Shown: one piece after another, positions 34,758 through 43,395 of the stretch
Layout: each line of letters starts with the position of its first letter
How positions within the stretch are numbered: the first letter of the stretch is position 1
Assembly (NCBI RefSeq): GCF_001590965.1
Contig: NZ_BCTW01000001.1
Location: forward strand, 62,001 to 126,000
Source: Novosphingobium lentum NBRC 107847
Lineage (GTDB): Bacteria > Pseudomonadota > Alphaproteobacteria > Sphingomonadales > Sphingomonadaceae
Length of the DNA: 64,000 bases
Direction of reading: 5' to 3'
Notes under the pieces: generated by a model
Told to the model about the DNA's origin: nothing
The model's input: only the letters and a program-made list of their open reading frames with translations
The model's database searches: none
Program-made: the position numbers and the translations under genes

Positions 34758-35566
34758 CCGGCCGCCTCCAGTTCTGCCAGATTGTGGGGCACGCTGACGT
34801 AGCCGGGAAGATGCTGCCCCCCGTCCACGTTGATCAGTTCGCCATTGACGAAGCGCGACATGTCTGACGCAAGGAATACCACCACCGGGCCGATGTCGTT
34901 CTCGGGATCGCCTGCCCGCTTGAGCGGATTGCTGGCGGTGGCCATTTCGAGGAAGCCGGGCACGTTCTCGGCCAGATCGGCGAACACCTGGCCCATGCCG
35001 GTGGGCGCGATCGCGTTGGTGCGGATGTTGAACCGGCCCCATTCGACCGCGGCGGACCGCGTCAGGCCCAGGATCGCGCCCTTGTTCATGTTGTAATCGC
35101 TGTGCAGCCAGGCCCCGGTCTGCGCGTCGATCGAATAGAACGTGACGATCGAGCCGCCGCCGCGCGCCTTCATGTGCGGGAACGCGGCGCGCATCGCCCA
35201 CCAGCTGCCGAACGTGCCGATGTTCAGCGTCTCCTCGAGCATTTCGTCGGTCTTGTGCTCGAGCAGGATGTTGGGCGACAGCGCCGAGGCGTTGAGCACC
35301 AGCGTATCCAGCCCGCCGAATTCGGCCACCGCACGGTCGATCATGCCGACCACCTGATCCTTGACCGCCATGTCCGCCGAAATGCCCACGGCACCCACGC
35401 CGAATTCGGCACGGATTTCGGCGGCGACGCGCTCGGTCGCAGCGCCATCGCGGCCGGTGATCAGCAGATGCGACCCTTCGCGCGCCATCCGGCGGGAAAT
35501 GCCGTGGCCGAGACCCTTGGCGCCGCCGGTGACGATCGCGACCTTGTCTTGCAACAGACCGGTCAT
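34754..35566 (-). CDS. SDR family oxidoreductase
   Basis: A 270-residue SDR: TGGAKGLG at 13-20, LNAS at 91-94 (NNAG variant), Ser145 and Tyr158-Asn-Met-Asn-Lys162. Gly-Arg-Asp after strand two suggests NADP(H). In an operon that starts with a dioxygenase it could be the cis-dihydrodiol or alcohol dehydrogenase. It overlaps the reductase gene before it and the TetR gene after it by 4 bases each. Confidence 0.91.
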   Translation of the reverse strand: MTGLLQDKVAIVTGGAKGLGHGISRRMAREGSHLLITGRDGAATERVAAEIRAEFGVGAVGISADMAVKDQVVGMIDRAVAEFGGLDTLVLNASALSPNILLEHKTDEMLEETLNIGTFGSWWAMRAAFPHMKARGGGSIVTFYSIDAQTGAWLHSDYNMNKGAILGLTRSAAVEWGRFNIRTNAIAPTGMGQVFADLAENVPGFLEMATASNPLKRAGDPENDIGPVVVFLASDMSRFVNGELINVDGGQHLPGYVSVPHNLAELEAAG

Positions 35567-36741
35567 GCGGCAGTCTCGCGCAGGGATTCGATCAACAGCT
35601 TATCCATCTCCATCCTTTCCTGGCAGCGATCCTGCGTCAGCACATAGCCGCGCGTCGCGCCGTCGTTATCGACAAACAGGTATTTGAGACCAGCGCCCCC
35701 GTCATCGGTCAATCGCCATTGTCCATCAACACCGACAGGCTTGGGAAGCAGCACAATAGGGTAGGTTGTCGTTTTGACCTGGACCGAAAGCGTCGGGAAG
35801 CGGATGTCGGTGGGCGTGCCCAGCACGCTGGGCGCAATCGCGCGCGCGGCGGCCATGATCGGGGTGACATAGGCGGCCAGGCCTTGCGGATATTCTGCGC
35901 AATCGCCGATCGCGAAAATGTTGGGATCGCTGGTGCGCCCGGTCTGATCGACCTTGATCCCGCGTCCCACGGTCAGCCCGGCATCGCGCGCCAGATCCAT
36001 GTTGGGGCGCAGGCCCACCGCCGACAGCACGACATCGGCCAGAATTTCGGTGCCGTCGTCAAGCTGGGCGCGAAGGCCGCCTGCCTCGTGCTTGTGAATG
36101 GCCATGACCTTGCGGCCGAGATGCCATTCCACGCCATGGCCGGCCAGCGTATCGCGCACCACATCGCCGATGGCGGCGGGCACGAGCTGGGCCAGCGGGT
36201 GGCCGAGCATGTCGACGACCACGGGCTTGTACCCGGTGGTCACCAGATCATTGGCGAATTCGGTGCCGACGAGGCCTGCGCCCATCACCAGCACGCGCGC
36301 GCCGTCGGGCAGCTTTTCGCGAAATTCGCGATAGTGGTCGAGCGAGTTGACCGCGATCGCCAGATGCGCGGCATCGCCGTCGATCGGCGGCCGCACCGGG
36401 TCTGCACCCAGCGCCAGCACCAGCCGGTCGTAGAAGATCGGCCCGCCGGTGGTCAGCAGCACCTTGCCTTCGCGGTCGAGCCCTTCGGCCATGCGCCCGG
36501 CGCGCAGATCGAGCTTGAGCTGCGCCGCCATCTTCTCACCCGACGTGGTGATCAGCGTGTCGGCGATCTTGCCCTTGGCCAGCGCGGTCGACAGCGCGGG
36601 CTTCGAGTAGAAATGCCCGTCGTCATGGGTGACCAGCGTGAGGCTGGCGTCCGGCGCGAGCTTTCGCAGCTCGCGCAGAACGCCGTAGCCCGCCAGGCCA
36701 CTGCCGACGACGACGACATGGGGTGCAGCCGCTGCGCTCAT
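35563..36741 (-). CDS. FAD-dependent ferredoxin/rubredoxin reductase
   Basis: A 392-residue NAD(P)H-dependent reductase with two nucleotide sites: FAD at 9-18 (VVVVGSGLAG) and NAD(P)H at VLVMGAGLVGTEFANDL, plus the second FAD motif IFAIGDCAEYP. It resembles rubredoxin reductases of alkane systems and ferredoxin reductases of Rieske and P450 systems. The frame is open upstream, but the MSAAAAPHVVVVG start at 36741 is 4 bases after the beta-subunit stop. It should pass electrons to the ferredoxin at 38840 and so to the Rieske oxygenases and perhaps the P450s. Confidence 0.9.
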   Translation of the reverse strand: MSAAAAPHVVVVGSGLAGYGVLRELRKLAPDASLTLVTHDDGHFYSKPALSTALAKGKIADTLITTSGEKMAAQLKLDLRAGRMAEGLDREGKVLLTTGGPIFYDRLVLALGADPVRPPIDGDAAHLAIAVNSLDHYREFREKLPDGARVLVMGAGLVGTEFANDLVTTGYKPVVVDMLGHPLAQLVPAAIGDVVRDTLAGHGVEWHLGRKVMAIHKHEAGGLRAQLDDGTEILADVVLSAVGLRPNMDLARDAGLTVGRGIKVDQTGRTSDPNIFAIGDCAEYPQGLAAYVTPIMAAARAIAPSVLGTPTDIRFPTLSVQVKTTTYPIVLLPKPVGVDGQWRLTDDGGAGLKYLFVDNDGATRGYVLTQDRCQERMEMDKLLIESLRETAA

Positions 36742-36745
36742 CGGA

Positions 36746-37321
36746 TCAGAGGAAGATGGCGAGGTTCGACATGCCGAGCGTCGACTGGTCGACGATGATC
36801 TCACGCCGCGCCAGCTTGTACGCACCATCGACCACGCGCCAGATGTCGCGACGTTCCGCGCTCAGCGTTTCGTTGTGCGGATTGTCGAAGCGGCTGCGCT
36901 CGACATAGAGATAGCTCGACACTTCGTATTCACCGGCAGCTTCGCATTCCGCGACGCGGGTGTTGGTGACGAACCGGCGCGTGCGCGACGGCGGATCTTC
37001 GGCCCATGCGCTCTTGGACAGGCGCCCGGTGCGCATCAGGATCGACTGGTAGTTGTCGTCGAAGTGCATCATCGTCCGCATCACGTCGCGGTCCTTGTTG
37101 GGACCGCTGCGGGTGAGGCGGACCGGCGCGGTGTAGAGCAGGTCCTGCTCCAGCATCGCCACCCAGTCATCGAACCGGCGCTCGTCGAGCGCGGCGGCTT
37201 CGTCATACAGCGTTTCGAGAATCCGGTTGTAGATCTCCGAGCCCAGCGGGACCCGGTTCTTCGACACCAGCCCCCGCATCACGCCTGCCTTTTCGACAGC
37301 CGCGGTCGCGTAATTTACCAT
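36746..37321 (-). CDS. Ring-hydroxylating dioxygenase beta subunit
   Basis: A 191-residue NTF2-fold small subunit of a Rieske oxygenase. Typical features are the N-terminal helix with YNRILETLYDEAAALDERRFDDWVAML, the RTRRFVTN strand and the C-terminal WRVVDGAYKLARREIIVDQS. It is structural rather than catalytic and pairs with the alpha subunit encoded 41 bases upstream to form an alpha-beta oligomer. Confidence 0.9.
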   Translation of the reverse strand: MVNYATAAVEKAGVMRGLVSKNRVPLGSEIYNRILETLYDEAAALDERRFDDWVAMLEQDLLYTAPVRLTRSGPNKDRDVMRTMMHFDDNYQSILMRTGRLSKSAWAEDPPSRTRRFVTNTRVAECEAAGEYEVSSYLYVERSRFDNPHNETLSAERRDIWRVVDGAYKLARREIIVDQSTLGMSNLAIFL

Positions 37322-37362
37322 TGTGCGTCCTCTCTAAAGACCGTTTTCGCCCTTGGCAAAGT

Positions 37363-38751
37363 TCAGGCGTCGGCCATCAGGTTGTAATAGGCCATCCACC
37401 AGTTCCACTGGGTGTCGTCCTTGGTGAAGCCGGGATAGAGCAAGCCTTCGCCCTTCCAGCCTTCGGGACGTTCATGCCCGTGCAGCGCCTGGTACTTGAG
37501 CGTCTGGTCCTTGCTGACCACGCCGCGCGCGTTGCGCATGATCTGCGGCCAGGTGTCGGCATCGTCCTGTTCGATAATGCCCGACGTGCCCGTCTGCTGG
37601 ATCGAGTTCTGCAGCATGTCGCGCTTGACCTGCTCGGGCGCGTCCTTTTCGGCGAAGATGAAGTTGATGAACTCCACGTGGTTCGGCCCGCGCGGCACGT
37701 ACGTGTGCAGCGCCAGCGCGCCCGACGAGCCGCCATCGGTCCGCGGCGCGAAAATGAACGCGACGAGGATGTTGGGGAACAGGCCGCCAACCTGCGGCGG
37801 GATCGTCGCCAGCTGCTCGACCTGATCGGCCGACAGGTTCTTGAACAGCTGCGGGATCAGGTTCTCGGTGATGCCCGGCGGGGGCAGCATGTGCAGCCGT
37901 TCCTCCACCGTCTTGCCTTCGAAGCTGATGTCCGAAAACATCTTGAAGGTCTGCGCGGCTTCGAGGCAGCGCAGTGAGTGGCCCTGTTCGCAGCTGACAT
38001 CGACGCCGTACATGCCCGGCGCGTTGTCGTAGATCGATTCGGCGGTGCCGCCCATCACGCCGCCTTCCATCAGCGAGCGATGGAGCGTGAGCGTGTGGAA
38101 GCCGTCCGAACCCGACTGCTCGCCGGGGATCTTCCAGTTGCACGGCAGGACGAAGCGCTGCGGCGGGCCGAGCATCTCGAGGCCCGCATCGGTGCGGCAG
38201 AACAGCTGGTCGAGATAGTACTTCATGTCGCCGAGATATTCGTCGAACGAAGGACCTTCGATGTCCCAGGTGGCGAAGATCAGGCCGCCATAGACCTCGA
38301 CGCGGGCTTTCTTGAGGCCCAGCTTGTCCTTGCCCAGAACATTGCCGTGCATCTGCTCCTTTTCGACCGGCGCACCGATGAAGCTGCCGTCGGGGCGGAA
38401 CGCCCAGCCGTGGTAGATGCAGCGATGGGCATGGGCATTGCCGGCTTCGGCGGTGCACACTTTCATGCCGCGATGCGGGCAGACGTTGAGCGAAACGTGG
38501 ATAGCGTCGCTGCGATCGCGGGTGACGATCACCTGATCCTCACCCATGTCGCGGACCACGAAATCACCGGCGTTCGGAATCTCGGTATCATGCGCCAGCA
38601 GCAGCCACGTCTTGGCGAAAATGCGCTCCATCTCGAGCTTGTAAAGCTCTTCGTCGCTCATCACCCGCAGCGCGACTTCGTACGAGTCCCGCATGACGAG
38701 ATCATCGAGCGTCGCGCCGTCGGACAGCGTGAACGTTGCTTTTTGAAGCAT
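37363..38751 (-). CDS. Rieske ring-hydroxylating oxygenase alpha subunit
   Basis: A 462-residue catalytic subunit. The Rieske 2Fe-2S cluster is held by Cys91, His93, Cys111 and His114 (CPHRG and CIYHGW). The mononuclear iron is bound by His219 and His224 (DGFHTLTLH), with Asp216 as the bridging acid. With the beta subunit, ferredoxin and reductase it makes a complete three-component dioxygenase. ATG 38751 is chosen over one four codons earlier because GGAGAGG lies just before it and overlaps the earlier ATG. It is divergent from the ferredoxin gene. The aromatic or alicyclic substrate is unknown. Confidence 0.93.
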   Translation of the reverse strand: MLQKATFTLSDGATLDDLVMRDSYEVALRVMSDEELYKLEMERIFAKTWLLLAHDTEIPNAGDFVVRDMGEDQVIVTRDRSDAIHVSLNVCPHRGMKVCTAEAGNAHAHRCIYHGWAFRPDGSFIGAPVEKEQMHGNVLGKDKLGLKKARVEVYGGLIFATWDIEGPSFDEYLGDMKYYLDQLFCRTDAGLEMLGPPQRFVLPCNWKIPGEQSGSDGFHTLTLHRSLMEGGVMGGTAESIYDNAPGMYGVDVSCEQGHSLRCLEAAQTFKMFSDISFEGKTVEERLHMLPPPGITENLIPQLFKNLSADQVEQLATIPPQVGGLFPNILVAFIFAPRTDGGSSGALALHTYVPRGPNHVEFINFIFAEKDAPEQVKRDMLQNSIQQTGTSGIIEQDDADTWPQIMRNARGVVSKDQTLKYQALHGHERPEGWKGEGLLYPGFTKDDTQWNWWMAYYNLMADA

Positions 38752-38785
38752 GATCCTCTCCATCTAAAATTTCGTTGGTTGCTTG

Positions 38786-38816
38786 TACAGGTTGAACCAA
38801 AGGTGTTCAACATGTA
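38786..38816. promoter_or_regulatory. Inverted-repeat operator candidate between dioxygenase and ferredoxin genes
   Basis: Arms TACAGGTTGAAC (38786-38797) and GTTCAACATGTA (38805-38816) match at 11 of 12 positions around a 7-base spacer. It lies 35 bases upstream of the alpha-subunit ATG and 24 bases upstream of the divergent ferredoxin ATG, so one regulator could control both. The TetR encoded within the dioxygenase operon (34119-34757) is the likely binder. Confidence 0.6.
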
Positions 38817-38839
38817 TTTGGCTCTGGAGAGGAGGACCC

Positions 38840-39046
38840 ATGTCCAAACGCCTGAAAGTTGTAATCGATAAACCCGCGTGCTGCGGTTACGGGGTTTGCG
38901 CCGAAATCTGCCCGGAGGTCTACAAGCTGGACGAGAACGGCATCGTCTTTGTCGATGACGAGATCGTGCCCGAAGGGCTGGAAGACCGCGCGCGCGAAGG
39001 GGCGGATGCCTGCCCCCAGTCCGCGCTGGCGATCGTCGACGCGTGA
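38840..39046 (+). CDS. Small 3Fe-4S/4Fe-4S ferredoxin with Tyr in the cluster motif
   Basis: A 68-residue ferredoxin of the type that serves P450s and Rieske oxygenases. Cysteines are Cys14, Cys20, Cys24 and Cys58 (each of the last two followed by Pro), with Cys15 extra. The motif reads CX2YX2CX3CP: the second cysteine of a normal 4Fe-4S site is Tyr17, so a 3Fe-4S cluster or a non-cysteine ligand is expected. GGAGG lies 4 bases before ATG 38840. It diverges from the dioxygenase operon. Confidence 0.9.
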   Translation: MSKRLKVVIDKPACCGYGVCAEICPEVYKLDENGIVFVDDEIVPEGLEDRAREGADACPQSALAIVDA

Positions 39047-39055
39047 GCGAGGTCA

Positions 39056-39085
39056 GGCTCCGGTCGGCACGATGCCGCCGGAGCC
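39056..39085. terminator. Convergent hairpin terminator
   Basis: Outer stem GGCTCCGG (39056-39063) with CCGGAGCC (39078-39085) and an inner stem CGGCA/TGCCG around CGA, in the 61 bases between the convergent ferredoxin and Rieske genes. There is no T-run, so it may act as a transcript end stabiliser. Confidence 0.5.
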
Positions 39086-39107
39086 AAGACTCGTTCCCAA
39101 AACCCGT

Positions 39108-40313
39108 TCAGCGTTCCATTTGTTCGGCGAGGACCGGCGCGACGCGCTGCGACTCGGGGATATTGTGCGCGCCGATGCGGCGGTCGACTTCTTCCTCGAA
39201 CCAGTACAGAGCGCGTTCCTGATAGCCGAAGGTCAGCTGCGGGATCGTTCCGCGCGTCAGCGACTGCTGGATCGAGCGGAACAGGCACAGATCCTCGGAC
39301 AAGATGTTGCGCACGATGCCGTCCATCGCATCCCAGTGGGCGCGGTCCTCATCGCTGTCCACGTCCCAGCCCATCAGCCGCACTTCCATGATCGACTTGT
39401 CGACGCCGGCGGGCCAGAAGCTCTGCAGCGAGAACCCGATGGGATCGAGCGAGTAGAACGTGTTGGGGAACGTCGGCAGCGCGATGGTGCATTCGCGGAA
39501 CACGTCGGCGATGTCATCGGGCTTGAACAAGCTGGGCTGAAACAGCGACTCGCCCTTTTTCTTGCGCGTGCCGAATCGCATGTGGCCGTTCTCGAACAGC
39601 GCGATGACGAAGCTTTGTGAATTGAGGTGCGGCGCCAGCGTCTTCGCGTGGACCGTGGCGACGTGATAGATTTCCAGGAAGTTGTGCAGCGCCAGCTTCC
39701 AGTTGCAGTTCATTTCGACCAGCAACCGCTTTTTCACGACCATCTTTTCGATCGGATAGCCCACTTTCTGCGGGGCCTGCGGCGCCATGAAATCGGCGAG
39801 CGACCCGGCGTTCTCATCGAAGTTGATGAAGATCATGCCGCGTTCGATTTCGCACCGCACCGGCTTCAGTCCGTGGTCGGCCTTTTCGAAGCAAGTGAAG
39901 TCGTGCTGGTCGGGCACCGATTTCAGCTCGCCTTCCAGCGAATACCCCCACGAGTGGTAGGGGCACACAAACCGCATGGCCTTGCCCGAATGTTCGAGCA
40001 GCAGCGCCGATCCGCGATGCCGGCACGAGTTGTGGAACGCGCGGATCACACCATCCTTGGCGCGCGAGATGATCACCGACTGGTCGAGCTGTTCGAACAG
40101 GAAGTAGGAACCGGCCGCCGGCAGTTCGGAAACATGGCCGGCCAGCAGCCAGTTCTTCATCAGCAGCTCGTCATGCTCCAGCTTGGCGAAGCCGGGATCG
40201 GTATAGCGGCTTGAAGGAACCGGGGGCAGATAGGGGAAACCAGCCGGATGATCGTCGCGCACCAGCTGCGCTTCCATCGTCGTGTTCAGACGGTCCAGTG
40301 TGTCCGTACGCAT
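39108..40313 (-). CDS. Rieske oxygenase alpha-subunit-like protein
   Basis: A 401-residue aromatic-ring-hydroxylating oxygenase large subunit. Rieske ligands are Cys97, His99, Cys117 and His120 (CRHRG, CPYHSW); the catalytic iron site is His217 and His222 within NFLEIYHVATVH. No beta subunit is adjacent, so it may be a homotrimeric (alpha-only) oxygenase or demethylase. ATG 40313 gives a normal length; an internal Met13 is an alternative. It is followed upstream by a SnoaL gene 31 bases away on the same strand. Confidence 0.91.
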   Translation of the reverse strand: MRTDTLDRLNTTMEAQLVRDDHPAGFPYLPPVPSSRYTDPGFAKLEHDELLMKNWLLAGHVSELPAAGSYFLFEQLDQSVIISRAKDGVIRAFHNSCRHRGSALLLEHSGKAMRFVCPYHSWGYSLEGELKSVPDQHDFTCFEKADHGLKPVRCEIERGMIFINFDENAGSLADFMAPQAPQKVGYPIEKMVVKKRLLVEMNCNWKLALHNFLEIYHVATVHAKTLAPHLNSQSFVIALFENGHMRFGTRKKKGESLFQPSLFKPDDIADVFRECTIALPTFPNTFYSLDPIGFSLQSFWPAGVDKSIMEVRLMGWDVDSDEDRAHWDAMDGIVRNILSEDLCLFRSIQQSLTRGTIPQLTFGYQERALYWFEEEVDRRIGAHNIPESQRVAPVLAEQMER

Positions 40314-40344
40314 CGCACTTCTCCTGGGATAAACGGGTTTGAAA

Positions 40345-40785
40345 TCAGGCTTCTGCCATCTTCGAGGCGGCGGGGTCGTCCGGCGTCACCGCGCCGAAGC
40401 AGCTTTGCGCCAGATAGCTGCAGCTGTATTCGCGCACTTCGATGAACTTGCCGTCGCGCAGCTTGAATACGAAATGGTACGCATTGTTGTAGCGCTTGCC
40501 GTTGAGCATTTCCGAATCGGTTTCCGCTTCGACCGCAACGCGATCGCCTTCTGCGGTCATGTCCAGAATCTTGAGCTGGATCGGCGATTTCAGCACGGTC
40601 GACATGGTGGTCGGCACCTTGGAAAACTGATCGCGGTTCCAGTTGTACAGCAGCCATTCGGGCTGGCGCGCCATCGTCATGAAGTTGAAGTCTTCGGCGG
40701 TCGTGGCCAGGATCGCAGCCTCGTCACCGCGGTTCACCGCTTCGAACCAGCTGCGCACCACGGCCTTGTTTTCCTCGATACCCAT
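40345..40785 (-). CDS. SnoaL-like (NTF2 fold) protein
   Basis: A 146-residue NTF2-like protein (helix NKAVVRSWFEAVNRGDEAAILA, strands VAVEAETDSEM and YHFVFKLRDGKFIEVREY). It could be a ketosteroid-isomerase-like or cyclase-like enzyme, or a binding protein. ATG 40785 is preferred over ATG 40794 because AAGGG is then at a workable distance. It is the first gene of a two-gene unit with the Rieske subunit and diverges from the AraC gene with 233 bases between. Confidence 0.8.
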   Translation of the reverse strand: MGIEENKAVVRSWFEAVNRGDEAAILATTAEDFNFMTMARQPEWLLYNWNRDQFSKVPTTMSTVLKSPIQLKILDMTAEGDRVAVEAETDSEMLNGKRYNNAYHFVFKLRDGKFIEVREYSCSYLAQSCFGAVTPDDPAASKMAEA

Positions 40786-41018
40786 CGTCCGCATCCCTTC
40801 GTTCCGCCCGTTCGTTGACGGCGGCCAGCATTTGTTTGCGCCGCGAGAATGGACGCCGATTCGAATTTCACGCCTATCCAAAGGCGGGCGTTCAACCGGT
40901 TTCCGTTGTGCCAGATGAGCAGTACGGCAGTGGATAGCGGCGCCGCTCGCGGTGCAGACATGCTGCAGCACAAGGCTCAGACCGACGCAGATCGGTCGAG
41001 GCCCAGAGGAGCAAGCCC

Positions 41019-41906
41019 ATGGCGAGCATTTCGGCAGTCTTCGATGTTCCCGATGTCCGCGGGATGGATTGCCGCGTCGCCGGGCGCATGGTTTTGCCCC
41101 GCGCCACGGTGGAGTTGCACCACTACCGCTTCACCGGCCCGCAAAGCGGTGTGTTCCGGTCGGGGCGCGGATTTCTCGACCTCGCCTTGTCGCGTCGGCC
41201 CGGAGGCCCCTCGGGGCGCTACACCGCCCTGCCGCGCAGCGCGCCGATTCCGATGGGCGACATCATCTTCATCCCGGCCGGGCAGGATCTGGAAACGCGG
41301 TGGGGCGAGGGCGAGCAACGGTCGATCTGCTGCGGGTTCGAGGGGCTGGTCGGCAACGACGCGGACCTGATCGCCGACGGCGCCGCGCTGGAAGCCTCGC
41401 TCGACGTGCGCAGCCCGCATGTCCGCGATGCGCTGATGCGGCTGGCGCGCGAGATCGAGTGCCCGGACTTTGGCAGCGGGCTGCTGGCCGAAGCCCTGAT
41501 GACCGACGTGGGCGTGCAGCTCCATCGTTATTTCCGGAGCAACCGGGCCGGGCCGGGGCATGGCTGTGGCGGTCCTTCGCGGCTTGATCCGGGGCAGTTG
41601 CGCCGAATCGAAGAGGCGATCGAACAACCCGGCAAGCTGCCCAGCGTCGCCGAACTGGCCGGGCTGTGCGGGGTCAGCACGCGCCACTTCTTCCGCCTGT
41701 TCCGGGTTTCGACCGGCCAGACCCTGGCCCATTATGCCGCCGACCGCCGAATTGCGCGGGCCAAGGCGCTGCTGGTGCAGCCGCGCCCGCCGATCAAGGA
41801 AATCGCCTGGCGTTGCGGGTTCGAAACCCCGGCGGCGTTTTCGGCAGCCTTTCGCAAGGCCATGGGGATGACGCCCAAGGCGTTCCGGCAGACGGTCCGA
41901 AACTGA
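41019..41906 (+). CDS. AraC family transcriptional regulator
   Basis: A 295-residue activator-type regulator. The C-terminal third has the two AraC helix-turn-helix units: SVAELAGLCGVSTRHFFRLF and IKEIAWRCGFETPAAFSAAF, with the linking RRIARAKALL helix. The N-terminal part is probably a cupin-like sensing domain. AGAGGAG precedes ATG 41019. It stands between a divergent SnoaL/Rieske pair and a downstream SDR/VOC/hydrolase set, either of which it may control. Confidence 0.91.
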   Translation: MASISAVFDVPDVRGMDCRVAGRMVLPRATVELHHYRFTGPQSGVFRSGRGFLDLALSRRPGGPSGRYTALPRSAPIPMGDIIFIPAGQDLETRWGEGEQRSICCGFEGLVGNDADLIADGAALEASLDVRSPHVRDALMRLAREIECPDFGSGLLAEALMTDVGVQLHRYFRSNRAGPGHGCGGPSRLDPGQLRRIEEAIEQPGKLPSVAELAGLCGVSTRHFFRLFRVSTGQTLAHYAADRRIARAKALLVQPRPPIKEIAWRCGFETPAAFSAAFRKAMGMTPKAFRQTVRN

Positions 41907-42051
41907 TCGCGGCAGCGGACGACAGGGCGGCAGTCGCGCGATAGCAATGGCTGTCCGACGCGCGGGATAGCGCTTGGCGGTGGACCGCCGTTTGCGACAC
42001 AACGGGCACGCCAGGCACCATCGCGTTGCCGGTATTTCTGGGGAGGGTTCA

Positions 42052-42837
42052 TTGCCCACAAGCATGTTCGATCTTTCGGGCAAGGTGGCGCTGGTCACCG
42101 GCGCGAATTCCGGCCTGGGCTTTGCCTTTGCGCGCGGGCTGGCCAAAGCCGGTGCCGATATCGTCATCTGGGGCCGTCGCGCCGACAAGAACGAGGCCGC
42201 GGCGGACAAGCTGCGCGCTTATGGCGTGCGCGTGATCGCCGACAGCGTGGACGTGCGCGACGATGCCGCAATCGTGGCCGGCGTGACACGCGCGGTTGCC
42301 GAACTGGGGCGGATCGACATCGCCGTCGCCAATGCCGGCATCGCCACGCAAGTGCCGTTCGTCGACATGACGCGCGAGGCTTATCGCGAACTGATCGACG
42401 TCAACCTCGATGGCGCGGTGTTCACGCTGCGCGCGGTGGCAAAGCACATGGTCGACCGCGCCATCGCCGGCGATCCCGGCGGTTCGCTGATCATCTGCGG
42501 CAGCGGATCGATCGCGCAAGGCGTGCCCACGCTGGCGCATTACGGCATCGCCAAGGGCGGCCTCAATTCGCTGGCCCGGGCGCTGGCGGCGGAACTGGGG
42601 CCGCACGGCATCCGCTGCAACGTGATCGCGCCGGGCTTCATCGAAACCGAGATGACCTTTGCCGACCCCGAGATCGGCGCGATGATGGCGGTGGGCGTCT
42701 CTGCCAGGGTCCCGCTCGGCCGCATCGGCCAGCCGGAGGATCTGGAGGGCGCCGCGGTCTATCTGGCCAGCGATGCAGCGCGCTATCACACCGGCGATAC
42801 GCTGGTGATCGATGGCGGCAAGCTGTTCGCCAACTGA
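42052..42837 (+). CDS. SDR family oxidoreductase
   Basis: A 261-residue SDR with TGANSGLG coenzyme motif, NAG, and a YGIAK catalytic pair. Gly-Arg-Arg after the second strand suggests NADP(H). Start choice: GGAGG at 42042-42046 lies 5 bases before TTG 42052 and 17 before ATG 42064, so TTG is preferred although ATG is possible (four codons shorter). It leads a three-gene set with the VOC protein and hydrolase. Confidence 0.88.
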   Translation: MPTSMFDLSGKVALVTGANSGLGFAFARGLAKAGADIVIWGRRADKNEAAADKLRAYGVRVIADSVDVRDDAAIVAGVTRAVAELGRIDIAVANAGIATQVPFVDMTREAYRELIDVNLDGAVFTLRAVAKHMVDRAIAGDPGGSLIICGSGSIAQGVPTLAHYGIAKGGLNSLARALAAELGPHGIRCNVIAPGFIETEMTFADPEIGAMMAVGVSARVPLGRIGQPEDLEGAAVYLASDAARYHTGDTLVIDGGKLFAN

Positions 42838-42857
42838 TCCGACAAAGGACCACCCGC

Positions 42858-43367
42858 ATGTTCGCACGCCCCAACAGCCAGCACAGCCAGGTGGCCTATG
42901 TCACCAATGACATCGACGCGGCGATCGCTCTGTTCCGCAGCGAATTCGATACGCCGGGGTTCTACGTCTTCACCAACGTCGGCACGGGTTCGGACGACGG
43001 CGGGCCGCAACTGAAGATCGGCCTTGCCCGCGTCGGCGGGGTGGAGATCGAGCTGATCGAGCCGATCGGCGACACCGCGCCGCTGTTCAAGGACGTGCTT
43101 CCGGGCGGAAGCGACCTCGCCATCCGGTTTCACCACGTGTGCATCCGCATCGATGGCCCGCTGGAAAACTGGGACGCGCACGTCGCCTCGCTCGATCTGG
43201 CGCGGCACCCGATCGCGTTCCAGGGCGCGCTCGGCGACGTCATGCGGTTCCTCTACACCGACGAGCGCAAGACGCTGGGCCATTATGTCGAACATGTGTG
43301 GATGGCGCCGGACCTTTATGCCCAAGTCGTCGGCGCAACGCCGACGTATCCCGTCGCGATAACCTGA
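42858..43367 (+). CDS. VOC superfamily (glyoxalase-like) protein
   Basis: A 169-residue vicinal-oxygen-chelate protein. Paired beta-alpha-beta modules are visible: HSQVAYVTNDIDAAIALF with GVEIELIEP, then FHHVCIRIDG with GHYVEHVW. Histidine and Glu residues at these positions (His9 region, FHHVCI, Glu in YVEHV) could bind a metal. Members include extradiol dioxygenases, epimerases and lactoylglutathione lyases; this protein is too short for a two-domain extradiol enzyme. It sits 20 bases after the SDR gene. Confidence 0.8.
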   Translation: MFARPNSQHSQVAYVTNDIDAAIALFRSEFDTPGFYVFTNVGTGSDDGGPQLKIGLARVGGVEIELIEPIGDTAPLFKDVLPGGSDLAIRFHHVCIRIDGPLENWDAHVASLDLARHPIAFQGALGDVMRFLYTDERKTLGHYVEHVWMAPDLYAQVVGATPTYPVAIT

Positions 43368-43395
43368 CGCTGCCCTTATTTGCCGGAGACCGACG

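Noticed and set aside
41940-41990. Direct GATAGC repeats and a short GGCGGT/ACCGCC repeat before the 42052 SDR gene
   Set aside because: Too short and GC-simple to separate from chance; noted only as a possible AraC site.
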